Shown here: positions 53,016 to 62,900 of the stretch, in pieces
Position numbering within the stretch: the stretch's first letter is position 1
How the letters are laid out: every line of letters starts with the position of its first letter
Assembly: GCA_937883755.1 (NCBI GenBank)
Contig: CAKZYA010000015.1
Location: 1-64,000 of the forward strand
Source: an uncultured Flammeovirgaceae bacterium
GTDB taxonomy: Bacteria > Bacteroidota > Bacteroidia > Cytophagales > Cyclobacteriaceae
Length of the DNA stretch: 64,000 bases
Direction of reading: 5' to 3'
The notes under the pieces: generated by a model
What the model saw: the letters and a program-made list of their open reading frames with translations, nothing else
What the model was told of the DNA's origin: nothing
Database searches by the model: none
Translations under genes and position numbers: made by a program

Positions 53016-55412
53016 TCACTCACTTAGTATTGTTGATTCTTCTGTAACGGAGAGTTCTCTCGGCTCATCACCTTGAGTAGAAAGAAGCTCCTTGAGATGA
53101 TTCAGTGCTGCTATGTTTTTTGGGTGGCGAATATTCTCAAAAATATTATTTTTTTCCCGACTAGTGAGTCGCCAACTGAGTGAAGGTCGCTCCAGGGTAC
53201 GCCGGTTCGGATTCAGTAACTTCCAGCTTTCCGGCACTTTTGAAGTGTATTCTAAGTAAACACTGTGTAGATTTACATCTAGCCAGGCCTGAGCCAGCTC
53301 AATTCGGTCATCGTTACTAATATCCTGAATGTTGAATAAGTTATCGTAGAAAAAGCGGAAAGGAGCAGTCATTCGCTCAATGAGAGATGCACTGGTCGGG
53401 CCCTTCACTCCTTCAATTTTTTCCGAATCGCGAATATTAAGTAAAACGACCCCGGAGGTGTGGGTGTTGATCCAATCCCGGAAAACGAACATAAACCGCA
53501 GGGCATCGGATATGCCAAAATTATCCGTCATACCGGCATCCATAATTTGAATGGCCGGCGAAGTAGGTAAAGTCACGTTCGGTGTCACATAAGGAAACGC
53601 AGCGTTCATCCGTAGAGCGGTCAGAAAGCGTAGGCTATCGGCCTGCTGCTCGTCCAACAAACGGCGAAAGTCTACGCCTTTAATAATTGAAGGATGATTG
53701 TGACTTTCATGAGGTAAGCGGATGTGCATATACGATACATGCTGAGGTGAGATGTACAGCTTACGACCATCATTTACAATAGCGGGTGTCAGTAGAATCA
53801 TCGGAATTTCAGCATTTCGTTCGGCAACTCGATAGTCACCCAGTCGCTTATCTAACAGATGATTAGTATTCTGATTGAACTGCTCCTCAAAGGCATAACC
53901 TCGATCTTTAGTATAGGTAAACCCTCCGTAAGAAAAGCTCTGATTGCGTACTAGCAGATCATTAACCAGTAGAGTAAGGATAATTGGGTTTAAATTATCC
54001 TGAGCAATCATTCTAGCATAGAAAGGATCATAAATGGATCGAGAGGAAACTTCTTCCTGCCGGGCTAGTACTACGGGAGGGGTTGCCTTTGGGTTAGGTT
54101 TGTGCTGCCAAGCCAATTCCCGAAAATAAGCTGCCCCAATCAGCCCTCCCGATGCTCCGGTAAACATCCGAGTATGATCCATCAATTTTCCCTGGGTGAT
54201 GCTATCGGCGTGTTGTAGAGCTACGGTAGTCCACATCGCCGAACGAAGTCCGCCTCCACTTGTGCAAACTAAGACCATTTTAGGTAGGTTCTTTTCAGTG
54301 TAACCGTACTGATTATGCATCCGCTCCGACCAGGTGTCTAGGATTTTCTGAGTAGCCTCGTAGTCCTGGTGGTAGTAGCTAGTATCGTTTAGAGCCTCTA
54401 GACGAGAGAGCGAATACTCAGTGGATGGTATAGAATAATCTAGCCCAAATGCTCGGTACGAATTTTCCCCCCACTCGTAGCGAACAAACATATTTAGCAG
54501 AAAAAATCCGACAATTACTGTGGTGGTAGCCCAACCCTTTAGCCAGAACGATACTGCTCCTGCCCCCATCATAATCATCGTCATCAGAAGTAATCCGCTC
54601 GCCGCCGCTGGAATCTGAAAGAAAGGAATGCCACTGAAAATACCCAGGACAAGTATTAGCACAAAGATGAACAGCTCAATAATTACCGAATTGAGATGGT
54701 TCTGATTGAATACCTGCAGTACTAGCGTTTTATCGTGCCGAACGTCTGGCGCTGGGCGCAAGCGCAATCCTAGATCAAGGTAGTAGTCTACCCGGCGGGC
54801 TCCCTTCTTGGCTTCCTTCCAGTTTGACATGATACGAACCCGGGAGAAACGAGCTTTCTTTAACTTCTTATTCACCGTTGATGCCAGTATCCGCACAATG
54901 TCTTGGTTCGTCCAACGGAAATACTCAAAGGTCAATAAGATGATCAGCACTAGTCCACAGAAAAACCCTGCGATTTTCTCAGCAATTCCCCAAAACGTAT
55001 TGTACTCATTAGCCAACTGAAAGTTGACCACATAGAGAAGGTACATGCCTACGAAGAAAATAGGGATCACACTGTTGTTAAGAGCAAATTTGGCAAAAGG
55101 GCGGGATAGTGTACCGACAAACCCAAAACCTGGTCCGTCAAGAATATAACAGGTAATGTGGTAGGCCATAGTAAACCCCCCAAAAGTCATACCTACCCAC
55201 AGAAAGCTGAAAAAATTAATTTGCCCTAAATACTCAGGGTCAAGAAAAAGATAGGGAATACCCAAGCTCTTGCCAAAGTATCCCGTGACGATAGAGATTA
55301 GCAGTATCCAGCAGAGCAATAGCAGTTGGTTCTTCCGCAGATGCAGGATGAGTAACTGCATCGGAAGTGAATAATACACGGGCTCTACTATCGTTTTAAA
55401 CAACTTTTTCAC
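53016..55412 (-). CDS. Membrane-anchored patatin-like phospholipase
   Basis: 798 aa. The first 330 residues contain about eight hydrophobic helices (for example LLLLCWILLISIVTGYFG and FVGMYLLYVVNF). The C-terminal domain has the patatin features: oxyanion loop CTSGGGLRSAMW, nucleophile elbow GASGG with Ser421, and the dyad Asp625 in IMDAGMTDNFG. It is therefore a serine lipase tethered to the inner membrane with its active site facing either side. The start is GTG at 55412. It is on the same strand as the upstream methyltransferase gene but separated by 142 bp containing an inverted repeat. Confidence 0.88.
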   Translation of the reverse strand: MKKLFKTIVEPVYYSLPMQLLILHLRKNQLLLLCWILLISIVTGYFGKSLGIPYLFLDPEYLGQINFFSFLWVGMTFGGFTMAYHITCYILDGPGFGFVGTLSRPFAKFALNNSVIPIFFVGMYLLYVVNFQLANEYNTFWGIAEKIAGFFCGLVLIILLTFEYFRWTNQDIVRILASTVNKKLKKARFSRVRIMSNWKEAKKGARRVDYYLDLGLRLRPAPDVRHDKTLVLQVFNQNHLNSVIIELFIFVLILVLGIFSGIPFFQIPAAASGLLLMTMIMMGAGAVSFWLKGWATTTVIVGFFLLNMFVRYEWGENSYRAFGLDYSIPSTEYSLSRLEALNDTSYYHQDYEATQKILDTWSERMHNQYGYTEKNLPKMVLVCTSGGGLRSAMWTTVALQHADSITQGKLMDHTRMFTGASGGLIGAAYFRELAWQHKPNPKATPPVVLARQEEVSSRSIYDPFYARMIAQDNLNPIILTLLVNDLLVRNQSFSYGGFTYTKDRGYAFEEQFNQNTNHLLDKRLGDYRVAERNAEIPMILLTPAIVNDGRKLYISPQHVSYMHIRLPHESHNHPSIIKGVDFRRLLDEQQADSLRFLTALRMNAAFPYVTPNVTLPTSPAIQIMDAGMTDNFGISDALRFMFVFRDWINTHTSGVVLLNIRDSEKIEGVKGPTSASLIERMTAPFRFFYDNLFNIQDISNDDRIELAQAWLDVNLHSVYLEYTSKVPESWKLLNPNRRTLERPSLSWRLTSREKNNIFENIRHPKNIAALNHLKELLSTQGDEPRELSVTEESTILSE

Positions 55413-55479
55413 TACACAGTGATAACGTGTCTCTTATGGCTTGAGTATTAATTTCTGTAGCAGGTTATAAGTTTAGAGA

Positions 55480-55517
55480 TTACAAGTTTCAGGTCAGTTT
55501 GGTCGCCTAACTTGTAA
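55480..55517. repeat. Inverted repeat between methyltransferase and patatin genes
   Basis: TTACAAGTT (55480-55488) pairs with AACTTGTAA (55509-55517). Further out, AAGTTTAGAG and CTTTAAACTCTT extend the symmetry imperfectly. The spacer shows the same stuttered-word character as other gaps in the window. Confidence 0.6.
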
Positions 55518-55554
55518 CCCGCAACTTTAAACTCTTAGCTTCAAGAACTGTACC

Positions 55555-56724
55555 CTACTTACTGCCAGTATATAATTCGTACTCTAAAAGCTGAGAAGGT
55601 AACTTTCCATTAACAAATTCTTGCTTTTTACTAGTTTTCAGGGCGATTTTTTTAGCGAGCGCCTTATTCGCGGTAAATACGTAGCCGTAGTAGCCTGCCC
55701 CTTGTTGCTTGAAAAAATCCCCGATACGGGCATAAAGTAATTCTAATTTACGCTCCTCGCCCAGTCGGGCACCGTAAGGAGGATTAATAACAATGGCTGG
55801 TTTCCCCGCAGAAGAATTTGTGGTATCAGGAATTGGGGTCTCCGAAAAATCACTTAGTTGAAACTGAATCAGATGGCTTACTCCTGCTGCTCGGGCATTC
55901 TTTTTTGCTGCGTCAATTGCGTCTGGATTATTATCCGTGGCCACAATGTTTCGCTGAGCATCTCGTCGCGATTGCTGATCAAGCTTCAAATCTTGCCGAA
56001 GTCGCCTCCAGATACCGCTTTGGTACGATTTCAGATGCATAAAGCTGTAATTTCCTCGAAGCAATCCAGGAGGAGTACGCTGTTGCATGAGCGCCGCCTC
56101 AATGGCAATGGTACCACTACCACACATGGGGTTTACTAGCGGTTGGGAGGGATGCCAATTGGTAGAAAGTAGCAAAGCCGCTGCCAATGATTCTTGCATA
56201 GGTGCCGCTACGGTTACCTCCCGGTAGCCGCGTTTGCTCAAACTTTCACCAGAAGTATCTAAGTAGATGGCTGCTTCCTGCTCAGTCCAGTAGAGAAATA
56301 GTACTGCCTGCTCGCTTTTGGGTCCCGAATCAGGCCGCCGCCCAAATTGCTTCATAAAACGATCAGCTATTGCATCTTTCACTTTCAAGTTAGCGAAACG
56401 GTTATCAGTGATTGAGGGATGGTTTACGTAGGACTGCACCGAAAAATAGCCATCGAGTGGAATCTGATTTTCCCAGGGATAATCGTAGATAGTCTGGTAA
56501 AGTTCGTCAGGCTGATTGACCGAAAACGTTTGTAGTTGGTAGAGTACTCGATGCGCGGTGCGTAGCTGGAGATTTAGCTTCATGGCATCTAGCAAAGTAC
56601 CTTCCGTTTCCACATCCAAACGATTTATACTTTTCACTGGCATACCTAGAGCCTCAACCTCCTGAGCCAAAATCGAACTAATAAGGGGAGCACAGGTTAC
56701 TACTATTTTTCGGGTGTACGACAT
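55555..56724 (-). CDS. THUMP-domain class I rRNA methyltransferase (RlmL N-terminal type)
   Basis: 389 aa. Residues about 1-160 hold the ferredoxin-like and THUMP RNA-binding domains; from about 175 on there is a methyltransferase with NPMCGSGTIAIEAALMQQ (SAM loop), ATDNNPDAIDAAKKNA and the NPPYGARLGEE catalytic motif typical of N2-methylguanine or adenine methylation. Similar to the RlmL/YpsC group that methylates 23S rRNA at G2445; exact site in this organism inferred. Confidence 0.9.
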   Translation of the reverse strand: MSYTRKIVVTCAPLISSILAQEVEALGMPVKSINRLDVETEGTLLDAMKLNLQLRTAHRVLYQLQTFSVNQPDELYQTIYDYPWENQIPLDGYFSVQSYVNHPSITDNRFANLKVKDAIADRFMKQFGRRPDSGPKSEQAVLFLYWTEQEAAIYLDTSGESLSKRGYREVTVAAPMQESLAAALLLSTNWHPSQPLVNPMCGSGTIAIEAALMQQRTPPGLLRGNYSFMHLKSYQSGIWRRLRQDLKLDQQSRRDAQRNIVATDNNPDAIDAAKKNARAAGVSHLIQFQLSDFSETPIPDTTNSSAGKPAIVINPPYGARLGEERKLELLYARIGDFFKQQGAGYYGYVFTANKALAKKIALKTSKKQEFVNGKLPSQLLEYELYTGSK

Positions 56725-56777
56725 ATTTCCCTACTTACGGAAAAAATCATTAGTTTTCCCAACACAAAAGATTTTTT

Positions 56778-58583
56778 ATGAGAATGTTTCGCAATCTACT
56801 CTTAACTACCCTATTGAGTTTTCTATTTTTTCCTCAGTTAATATCTGCCCAAACTGAGTGGCAGATCAGTACTGATTCTCTAAATAATATAGCAGATGAC
56901 CAGCAACGTATGCACCAATTATTTGAGCACTTCATGGACTGGTATTGGCAGCAGCATCCAGAATCAGCCACCCGGGCTGGTATCAATCAGTACAATGACC
57001 AATGGACGGATTTGTCCTTATCGGCGTATGAAGTTCGTAGGCAGGATACGGAAGCGTTTCTTCAAATGATCAATACCGTTGATACTACTGACTTTCCTGC
57101 GGATGATCAGCTTAACTACACCCTATTTCGCCAGACACTCGAGCGACAACAAGCCAGCTATTCTTATCCCGATCATTTGATTCCGCTCAGCAACACTGTG
57201 TTCTTGGGAAAGCATCACTATCTCACTACTACTCTGTCCATCCAGTCAATTACATCTCAAGAAGACTATGAGCAAGCAATGATGCGCCTCCAACGCATTC
57301 CCATATTTATCGATCAGCTTATTGCGCTGATGAACGAAGGGCTGCGTCAGGGCATTCTACCCCCTCGAATTACTGTGTCTGATATTCCCGATCAAGTGCA
57401 AGCTATCATGGGTGAAGTTGCCCAGGAAACACTACTGTCACCCTTTCGGAAGCTACCCAACTCTTTCACTCAGTCTCAAAAGGAGAACATAAAGAATAAC
57501 GTCGACCGTATTTTTCAGCGAGAAGTAAAGCCTGCTTATCAAAAGCTACATGATTATCTGATCGACACCTATATTCCCCAAACCCGCAGTACAATTGGAT
57601 TATCAGCACTACCAAACGGTCAAACCTGGTATCAGCACAACATTCAGCGGTATACCACCACTTCTTTGACCGCCGAGGAAATTCATCAGATCGGGCTATC
57701 TGAGGTGAAACGCATTCGAGAAGCCATGGATAGCGTAATTCGAGTGAGTGGTTTTGAGGGAAGTTTTGATGAGTTCACGCAATTTCTTAGAACCGATCCC
57801 CAATTTTATCATTCTAGCGCCGAAGACTTGCTTGCACACTACCGGGATATTTGCAAACAAATTGATCCTCAACTAATCGGACTATTCGGTAAGCTTCCGA
57901 GAATGCCCTACGGCGTAAAAGCCATTCCCGAATATACTGCCAAAACAGCTACTACGGCGTACTATAATCCAGGATCGTACCGAGCAGCCCGTCCAGGATA
58001 TTTTTATGCCAACACCTACGATTTAGCCAGTCGTCCAATTTGGGAAATGGAAGCACTAACGTTGCACGAAGCAGTACCGGGTCATCATTTACAGATTGCC
58101 CTTAGCAAGGAGTTGGATAACGTACCAATGTTTCGAGAAACCCTTTCTTTTACGGCCTTTGTAGAAGGCTGGGCGTTATACGCTGAAAGCCTAGGCGAGA
58201 CAATCGGGCTTTACCAGAATCCCTACTCAAAATTTGGGCAGCTTACCTACGAAATGTGGCGGGCTATACGACTGGTGGTTGATACCGGTATTCACGCGAA
58301 AGGCTGGACACGCGATCAGGCGATTGATTTTTTCCAGAAAAACTCGGCAAAAACTGAGCACGATATTGCAGTAGAGGTAGATCGCTACATTGCCTGGCCG
58401 GGTCAGGCGTTGGCCTACAAGGTTGGAGAATTAAAGATCAAGGAACTTCGCTCTCGGGCAGAAAGCCAACTGGGCGAAGCCTTTAACGTCAGAGTATTTC
58501 ACGATGCTTTATTGGAAGAAGGAGCATTGCCTCTCGACATGCTAGAAGCAAAAATACTGCAATGGATTGAGAATCAGCCGTAA
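56778..58583 (+). CDS. DUF885 family secreted metallopeptidase-like protein
   Basis: 601 aa with a signal peptide (MRMFRNLLLTTLLSFLFFPQLISAQ). The metal-binding motif LHEAVPGHHLQIALSKEL lies about three-quarters along, followed by FVEGWALYAESLGE, both diagnostic of DUF885. These proteins are periplasmic zinc peptidases or carboxypeptidases by resemblance. Divergent from the methyltransferase gene with only 53 bp between starts, so the promoters overlap. A stuttered spacer follows. Confidence 0.9.
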   Translation: MRMFRNLLLTTLLSFLFFPQLISAQTEWQISTDSLNNIADDQQRMHQLFEHFMDWYWQQHPESATRAGINQYNDQWTDLSLSAYEVRRQDTEAFLQMINTVDTTDFPADDQLNYTLFRQTLERQQASYSYPDHLIPLSNTVFLGKHHYLTTTLSIQSITSQEDYEQAMMRLQRIPIFIDQLIALMNEGLRQGILPPRITVSDIPDQVQAIMGEVAQETLLSPFRKLPNSFTQSQKENIKNNVDRIFQREVKPAYQKLHDYLIDTYIPQTRSTIGLSALPNGQTWYQHNIQRYTTTSLTAEEIHQIGLSEVKRIREAMDSVIRVSGFEGSFDEFTQFLRTDPQFYHSSAEDLLAHYRDICKQIDPQLIGLFGKLPRMPYGVKAIPEYTAKTATTAYYNPGSYRAARPGYFYANTYDLASRPIWEMEALTLHEAVPGHHLQIALSKELDNVPMFRETLSFTAFVEGWALYAESLGETIGLYQNPYSKFGQLTYEMWRAIRLVVDTGIHAKGWTRDQAIDFFQKNSAKTEHDIAVEVDRYIAWPGQALAYKVGELKIKELRSRAESQLGEAFNVRVFHDALLEEGALPLDMLEAKILQWIENQP

Positions 58584-58712
58584 GTGAATTCACCTCATAA
58601 TTTTCACCCCAAGCATGCGGGGATTTAATTGGTAACCCGTAGATTTGCTGCCCTTTTGAAGAAGATTGACTGAGTGAATAAAAAAAGTACCTATTCAAAC
58701 ATTCATTCTATA

Positions 58713-58747
58713 AACTATCAATTATCCGTTTTCAACTGTCAACTAAC
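58713..58747. repeat. Dispersed word-repeat before the DUF4494 gene
   Basis: AAACTATCAATTATCC then TTTTCAACTGTCAACTAAC sits directly before the ATG. Words CTATCAA, TATCC and ACTGTCA are the inverse of TTGATAG, GGATA and TGACAGT in the 41157-41209 repeat, 17 kb away. Confidence 0.65.
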
Positions 58748-59254
58748 ATGAATACCTGGTTTACCTGCAAGATTAAGTATCAAAAAATAGATGAGAAAGG
58801 AAAAGCGAAGAACGTATCAGAAGCCTACCTGGTTGATGCAGTTTCTTTTACTGAAGCTGAGCGACGTATTTACGAAAAAATGGAAACTATGATCCAGGGT
58901 GAGTTTTACGTTACGGGTATTGCCAAAGCCCGTCTCTCAGATGTATTTTACTACGAAGACAGCGATCAGTGGCACCGCTGCAAAATGACGTACACCCTGG
59001 AAGAAGAAGGAAAAGGCAAGGAGAAAAAAATTACCAATTATGTTTTACTCACCGCACCCAATGTGAAAGAGGCCTACGATAGAATGTATCAAAGCCTGAA
59101 CAATATGCTGGTAGATTTTCGGGTGACTGAGATTGTAGAAAGCCCCATTATAGAAGTATTTCCTTACGATTCCGAAGAAGAAGACACTAAGTTTCAAGAA
59201 GCCCCCGATAACTACCGCCCTCTTTCTGAAGTAAACGAAGATCAGTCAGTGTAG
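58748..59254 (+). CDS. DUF4494 family protein
   Basis: 168-aa cytosolic protein. It starts MNTWFTCKIKYQKIDEKGKAK and contains two similar halves: (VSEAYLVDAVSFTEAERRIYE) and (ITNYVLLTAPNVKEAYDRMYQS), each followed by a strand (GEFYVTGIAKARLSDVF, DFRVTEIVESPIIEVF). That internal duplication is visible by eye. DUF4494 is found widely in Bacteroidetes with unknown function. It runs convergently towards the small gene at 59275, 20 bp away. Confidence 0.88.
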   Translation: MNTWFTCKIKYQKIDEKGKAKNVSEAYLVDAVSFTEAERRIYEKMETMIQGEFYVTGIAKARLSDVFYYEDSDQWHRCKMTYTLEEEGKGKEKKITNYVLLTAPNVKEAYDRMYQSLNNMLVDFRVTEIVESPIIEVFPYDSEEEDTKFQEAPDNYRPLSEVNEDQSV

Positions 59255-59274
59255 TCTTTAATCCTTTAAGCTGG

Positions 59275-59688
59275 TTATGCTAGTTGCTCTCTAAGTGTCT
59301 GGTTATCTCCTACTTTTGCGAGTTTAGCATTAATCTCATAGACTTTATCTTCAGAAGATACTGTATTGATACGAAAGGAAGTAAAGATACTCATGATCTT
59401 TGCTCCAGCAACAATCAACTTAGAATCTGTTACCAACCAGATACTGTCTATTTGCCCCGATAATTCGGCGATAGTTTGCTGCCAAACCGATCGAGCAGAA
59501 GGCTCGTAGTTTATCATCTCTAGGGCGTCAAATATAACTTTTATCCGTTGCTCTGGCTTAGCTTGAAACTGCTCTTTCCACTGCTGACTTGCCCACTCTG
59601 CATCCTTGTAAGTGAAAATACCCACGAAACTAATCTTCAAATATTCTATATTTTCTCTCTGAATCCACGTAATATTTGTCATTCCCAT
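59275..59688 (-). CDS. SpoIIAA/STAS-like domain protein (unknown)
   Basis: 137 aa. The pattern IEYLKISFVGIFTYKDAEWASQQWKE, then RIKVIFDALEMINYEPSARSVWQQTIAEL, then DSIWLVTDSKLIVAGAKIMSIFTS resembles a SpoIIAA-like STAS fold. There is no clear phosphorylatable Ser within the usual motif. It could be a passive anti-anti-sigma-like protein or a binding domain. A SpoIIE-type phosphatase gene lies at 17004, but no link is shown. Confidence 0.6.
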   Translation of the reverse strand: MGMTNITWIQRENIEYLKISFVGIFTYKDAEWASQQWKEQFQAKPEQRIKVIFDALEMINYEPSARSVWQQTIAELSGQIDSIWLVTDSKLIVAGAKIMSIFTSFRINTVSSEDKVYEINAKLAKVGDNQTLREQLA

Positions 59689-59730
59689 AATATCTCGGCG
59701 TACAAGTATATAAACATTTTATAATGTACA

Positions 59731-59747
59731 AAGCATGTACCATGCTT
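59731..59747. repeat. Short GC-mixed hairpin upstream of the STAS-like gene
   Basis: AAGCATG, loop TAC, CATGCTT (17 nt). It is 43-59 bp upstream of the ATG at 59688 and could be an operator or a mini-hairpin. Followed on the plus strand by CTTTT. Confidence 0.4.
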
Positions 59748-59958
59748 CTTTTGAATAAACAATTATGTGTGAAATCTTATAGTATTAATAATGATTAAGC
59801 ACTTGACTATCAATCCAGTATTGGCACAGCAAAAACTATAAACAGTTATATTTTTTGAAAATATGGATTAATTAGTGCTGGTGGGTAAAATCCCAAAACG
59901 GGAAATTATATATGGCTTTTCCCAAATTGAGTTATCACTTTACAAAGCTTCGGCTAGT

Positions 59959-62900
59959 TTACTCAATCACTAATTTCCTTAGAAAAACTTTATTATCGCG
60001 TTGAAGACGAAGCAGATACAAGCCGGAGCGCAGGGGTTGAGTCAAGCGAGATAAATCAACAGGTAACGGAAATTCAGTGTAGAATAGCGATTGGTGGAGT
60101 ATAGTTTGCCCATCAGGCGAGAGCAAGCTGACCATAATATTCTTTTGATACCAAAGCAAATTTTCCAGGTAAAAGGTACTTTGTACTGGATTAGGATAAA
60201 TTTTCAATGCTCGATCTTCGGGGTCATAACGAACACTCGTCACACTGCGTACCGTGATTGTTTTGCTAATCAGGTTGGTACAACCGTCGCTGCGAGTGGC
60301 TAATAAGCGGACAGTATAGATTCCGGCTGAGTTAAACTCAGGAATAATACGCGACGATTGATGCGTGAAAGTACCACTGCCCAAATCCCACTGCCAACTA
60401 ATTGATGAATCATTCTCGTCAAGTGGAAATGCCTGGAATACTGCCATATCAGGCTCAGAAAGATAAATCGTATCTGCCAGGGTTTTAAAGTCAGCGAATT
60501 GATTAATCTCTACCGCTACGGCTACGGCTTCACTCTCTATAAATCCGTCTACGTTGGTAATGTAAACTGTGGTATTCATCACTACTGAATCCAGTAGCAA
60601 GGCTCTTCCTGCGTATATAGGATTCGTGAGATTAGCATCCTGATAAAAATAAAACACATCTCCATTGGTAGGCGAGAGAGTAACGGCTTCTCCCTGGCAA
60701 ATTCGCAGGTTAGTCAAATCTGGTTTAGTCGCCGGACTACGAATAATCGTTTCTTCCATTGTGTAGATGCAACTCAGACTGGCTGAATCTAGAGAATACT
60801 CCAACTTTATCTGCCAATCTTTTTCTGATAAGCCCGAAAAATCATAAGTGAAACTAGTCTCCTGACTGACTTCGGTATCATTCACTGACCAGGTATACTG
60901 ACTAATGTGGCTGGTATCACCAATCAAACTTATATTCAAGAGGTACTTGGTCGCCAGGTCAGTTGTGTCTAAGGCATAAGAAATTTGCAACCCAGGTTGC
61001 CATACTTCAATTGTCACGGGTTGGGGTCGGCTATCATATTCCTCGGCAACATTGACCATATAAAACATGGTATCTTGAGTAATCTCTCCGGTGATAAAGC
61101 TTGTGCCCTGATACAGCAGGTTGCTCAAGCTATCGTCAGCGTAGACCGCGATAGCATCAGTATTTGTCGCCTGTAATGTGACCGTTTCCCCGCTGCAAAT
61201 GAGCTTGCCTCTCACTTGTGGCATAACTGCCCGCTGCACTACCACAATTTCTCTAGAAATAGTCGCCTGACAACCGGGCGAACTGCTTACGGTTAATTTC
61301 AATGAGTATGTTCCAGGCTGAACGTAGGATGTTTGTGGGTGTTGCTGTGTACTCGAGAAGCCATTGCCAAAATTCCACTCCCAGGCTATGGCATTCATAC
61401 TTTCATCTCGGAAATTCAGCTCATAATTGTTAGTCTCATCCAGAAAAAGTGTATCATTCTGCCAACCCATATTCAAACTGTCTACTACCGAAAAAGCAGC
61501 GGTAGGCTCACGAATCAGAATATCTATTTTCTGAATTCTTCCTTCGTACCCGTCAGCAAGCGACGCAGCATAAATCGCAGTATCTTGGGTAATAGTGGTT
61601 GTGATCAATTCGTTGCTTTCAGTAATTAGATCAGTACCCAAGGCATCTTGGTAAAATCGGTGTTCATCAACTAATTGAATAGTTGCCGTGCTATCATTAC
61701 ATACAAATATCGCGGTGAGTAATTCAGGTTCCTGTCGATAGGTCTCGTAAAATTCCTGAGCTTTTTCTACGGCTGCCTGCAATTCAGCTAAACTATTTCC
61801 GGCTACCCAAACAAAAGCTACAGTAGCCCCTCGCTCGCTGGAAATATTGTCTATCGTAGCAGCTAGTAGTTGGGCTACATCGTTTCCATCACCATTAACT
61901 CCAGCTTGCGAACCACTCACTCCCTGGGAGGCCCAATCGTACTTTTCTCGCTCAGATACTTCTTCGCCAACATCGGCTGTATTTCCATTCAACCCCTGAA
62001 GGTTTAAGGGTTGGTGATTAACTGCTTGCTCCGTCAACAAGGCTAACCCAGCATACGTGTCTTCATCTGAATTATAGGAATAAGCTAGCGAACGGGCAGC
62101 ATCCCAACCTGTGCGATTTTCCAAAGCTTCATCTAAATCCCAATTAGCAAATAAACCAACGGCAACATCCGAAAGGGTGCTATCGGTTCGGTTAACTACT
62201 CGATATTCAGACACAATATAGTTTTCAGTATGAGTAGTGTCAGCCAGCCAGGTTTGTTCTATTCTTAAACTAAGCGGATTAGTGGCATTCGTGTCTGAAA
62301 AAACTGAGCGAAGCTGAAGCGCTGGGACTGCCGCCGACGTGAAACGAATATCTTCTTCTACCTGAAAATCCTGTTCTCTATTGAGCTCTGAGAAATCATT
62401 GATAAGATTATCGGAAACGTAGTTGGAATCTACTCCTACCATCAGTCCTGCTCCAGTACTGATTACCTGGTTCTGATAGCGGATATCTCCCGTAGAAAAG
62501 GTGGTAGGATCATGAGCAATTTCGCCACTACTGCCCACGGTAATTTGCAGGTCATTATTAGTAATCACCGGATTGCCCGAAGATGAAACAATAAAGAAAT
62601 ACTGATAGTCTCGATAGCTACCATCTTCCATTCCTAAACGAAAGTATAGTTGCTCGAAACTAGGGAGGTTGTCACTCAGTACCACCCGAAATAGCTGAGT
62701 AGCATTAGAAACCGTTCCTAAAGAATCAATTGCCCCGGGGCGAAATACGGAATCCAGTACCGTGGCGTATTCAGAAACTGAAGATAGGGTAATCTGGGTA
62801 TTAGCAGCAGAAGCCGAAAGAAAATTCTGTATATCTACGTTGATGGTAATCGTGTCGCCGTAGTAAGCGTACTGTCCCGCTTGGTTCTGATAAGAGAACG

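Noticed and set aside
59880-59958. GGGAAA/TTTCCC hairpin as the terminator of the S8 peptidase gene
   Set aside because: The stem is only 6 bp, and the following bases are interrupted by GGG; too weak to list.
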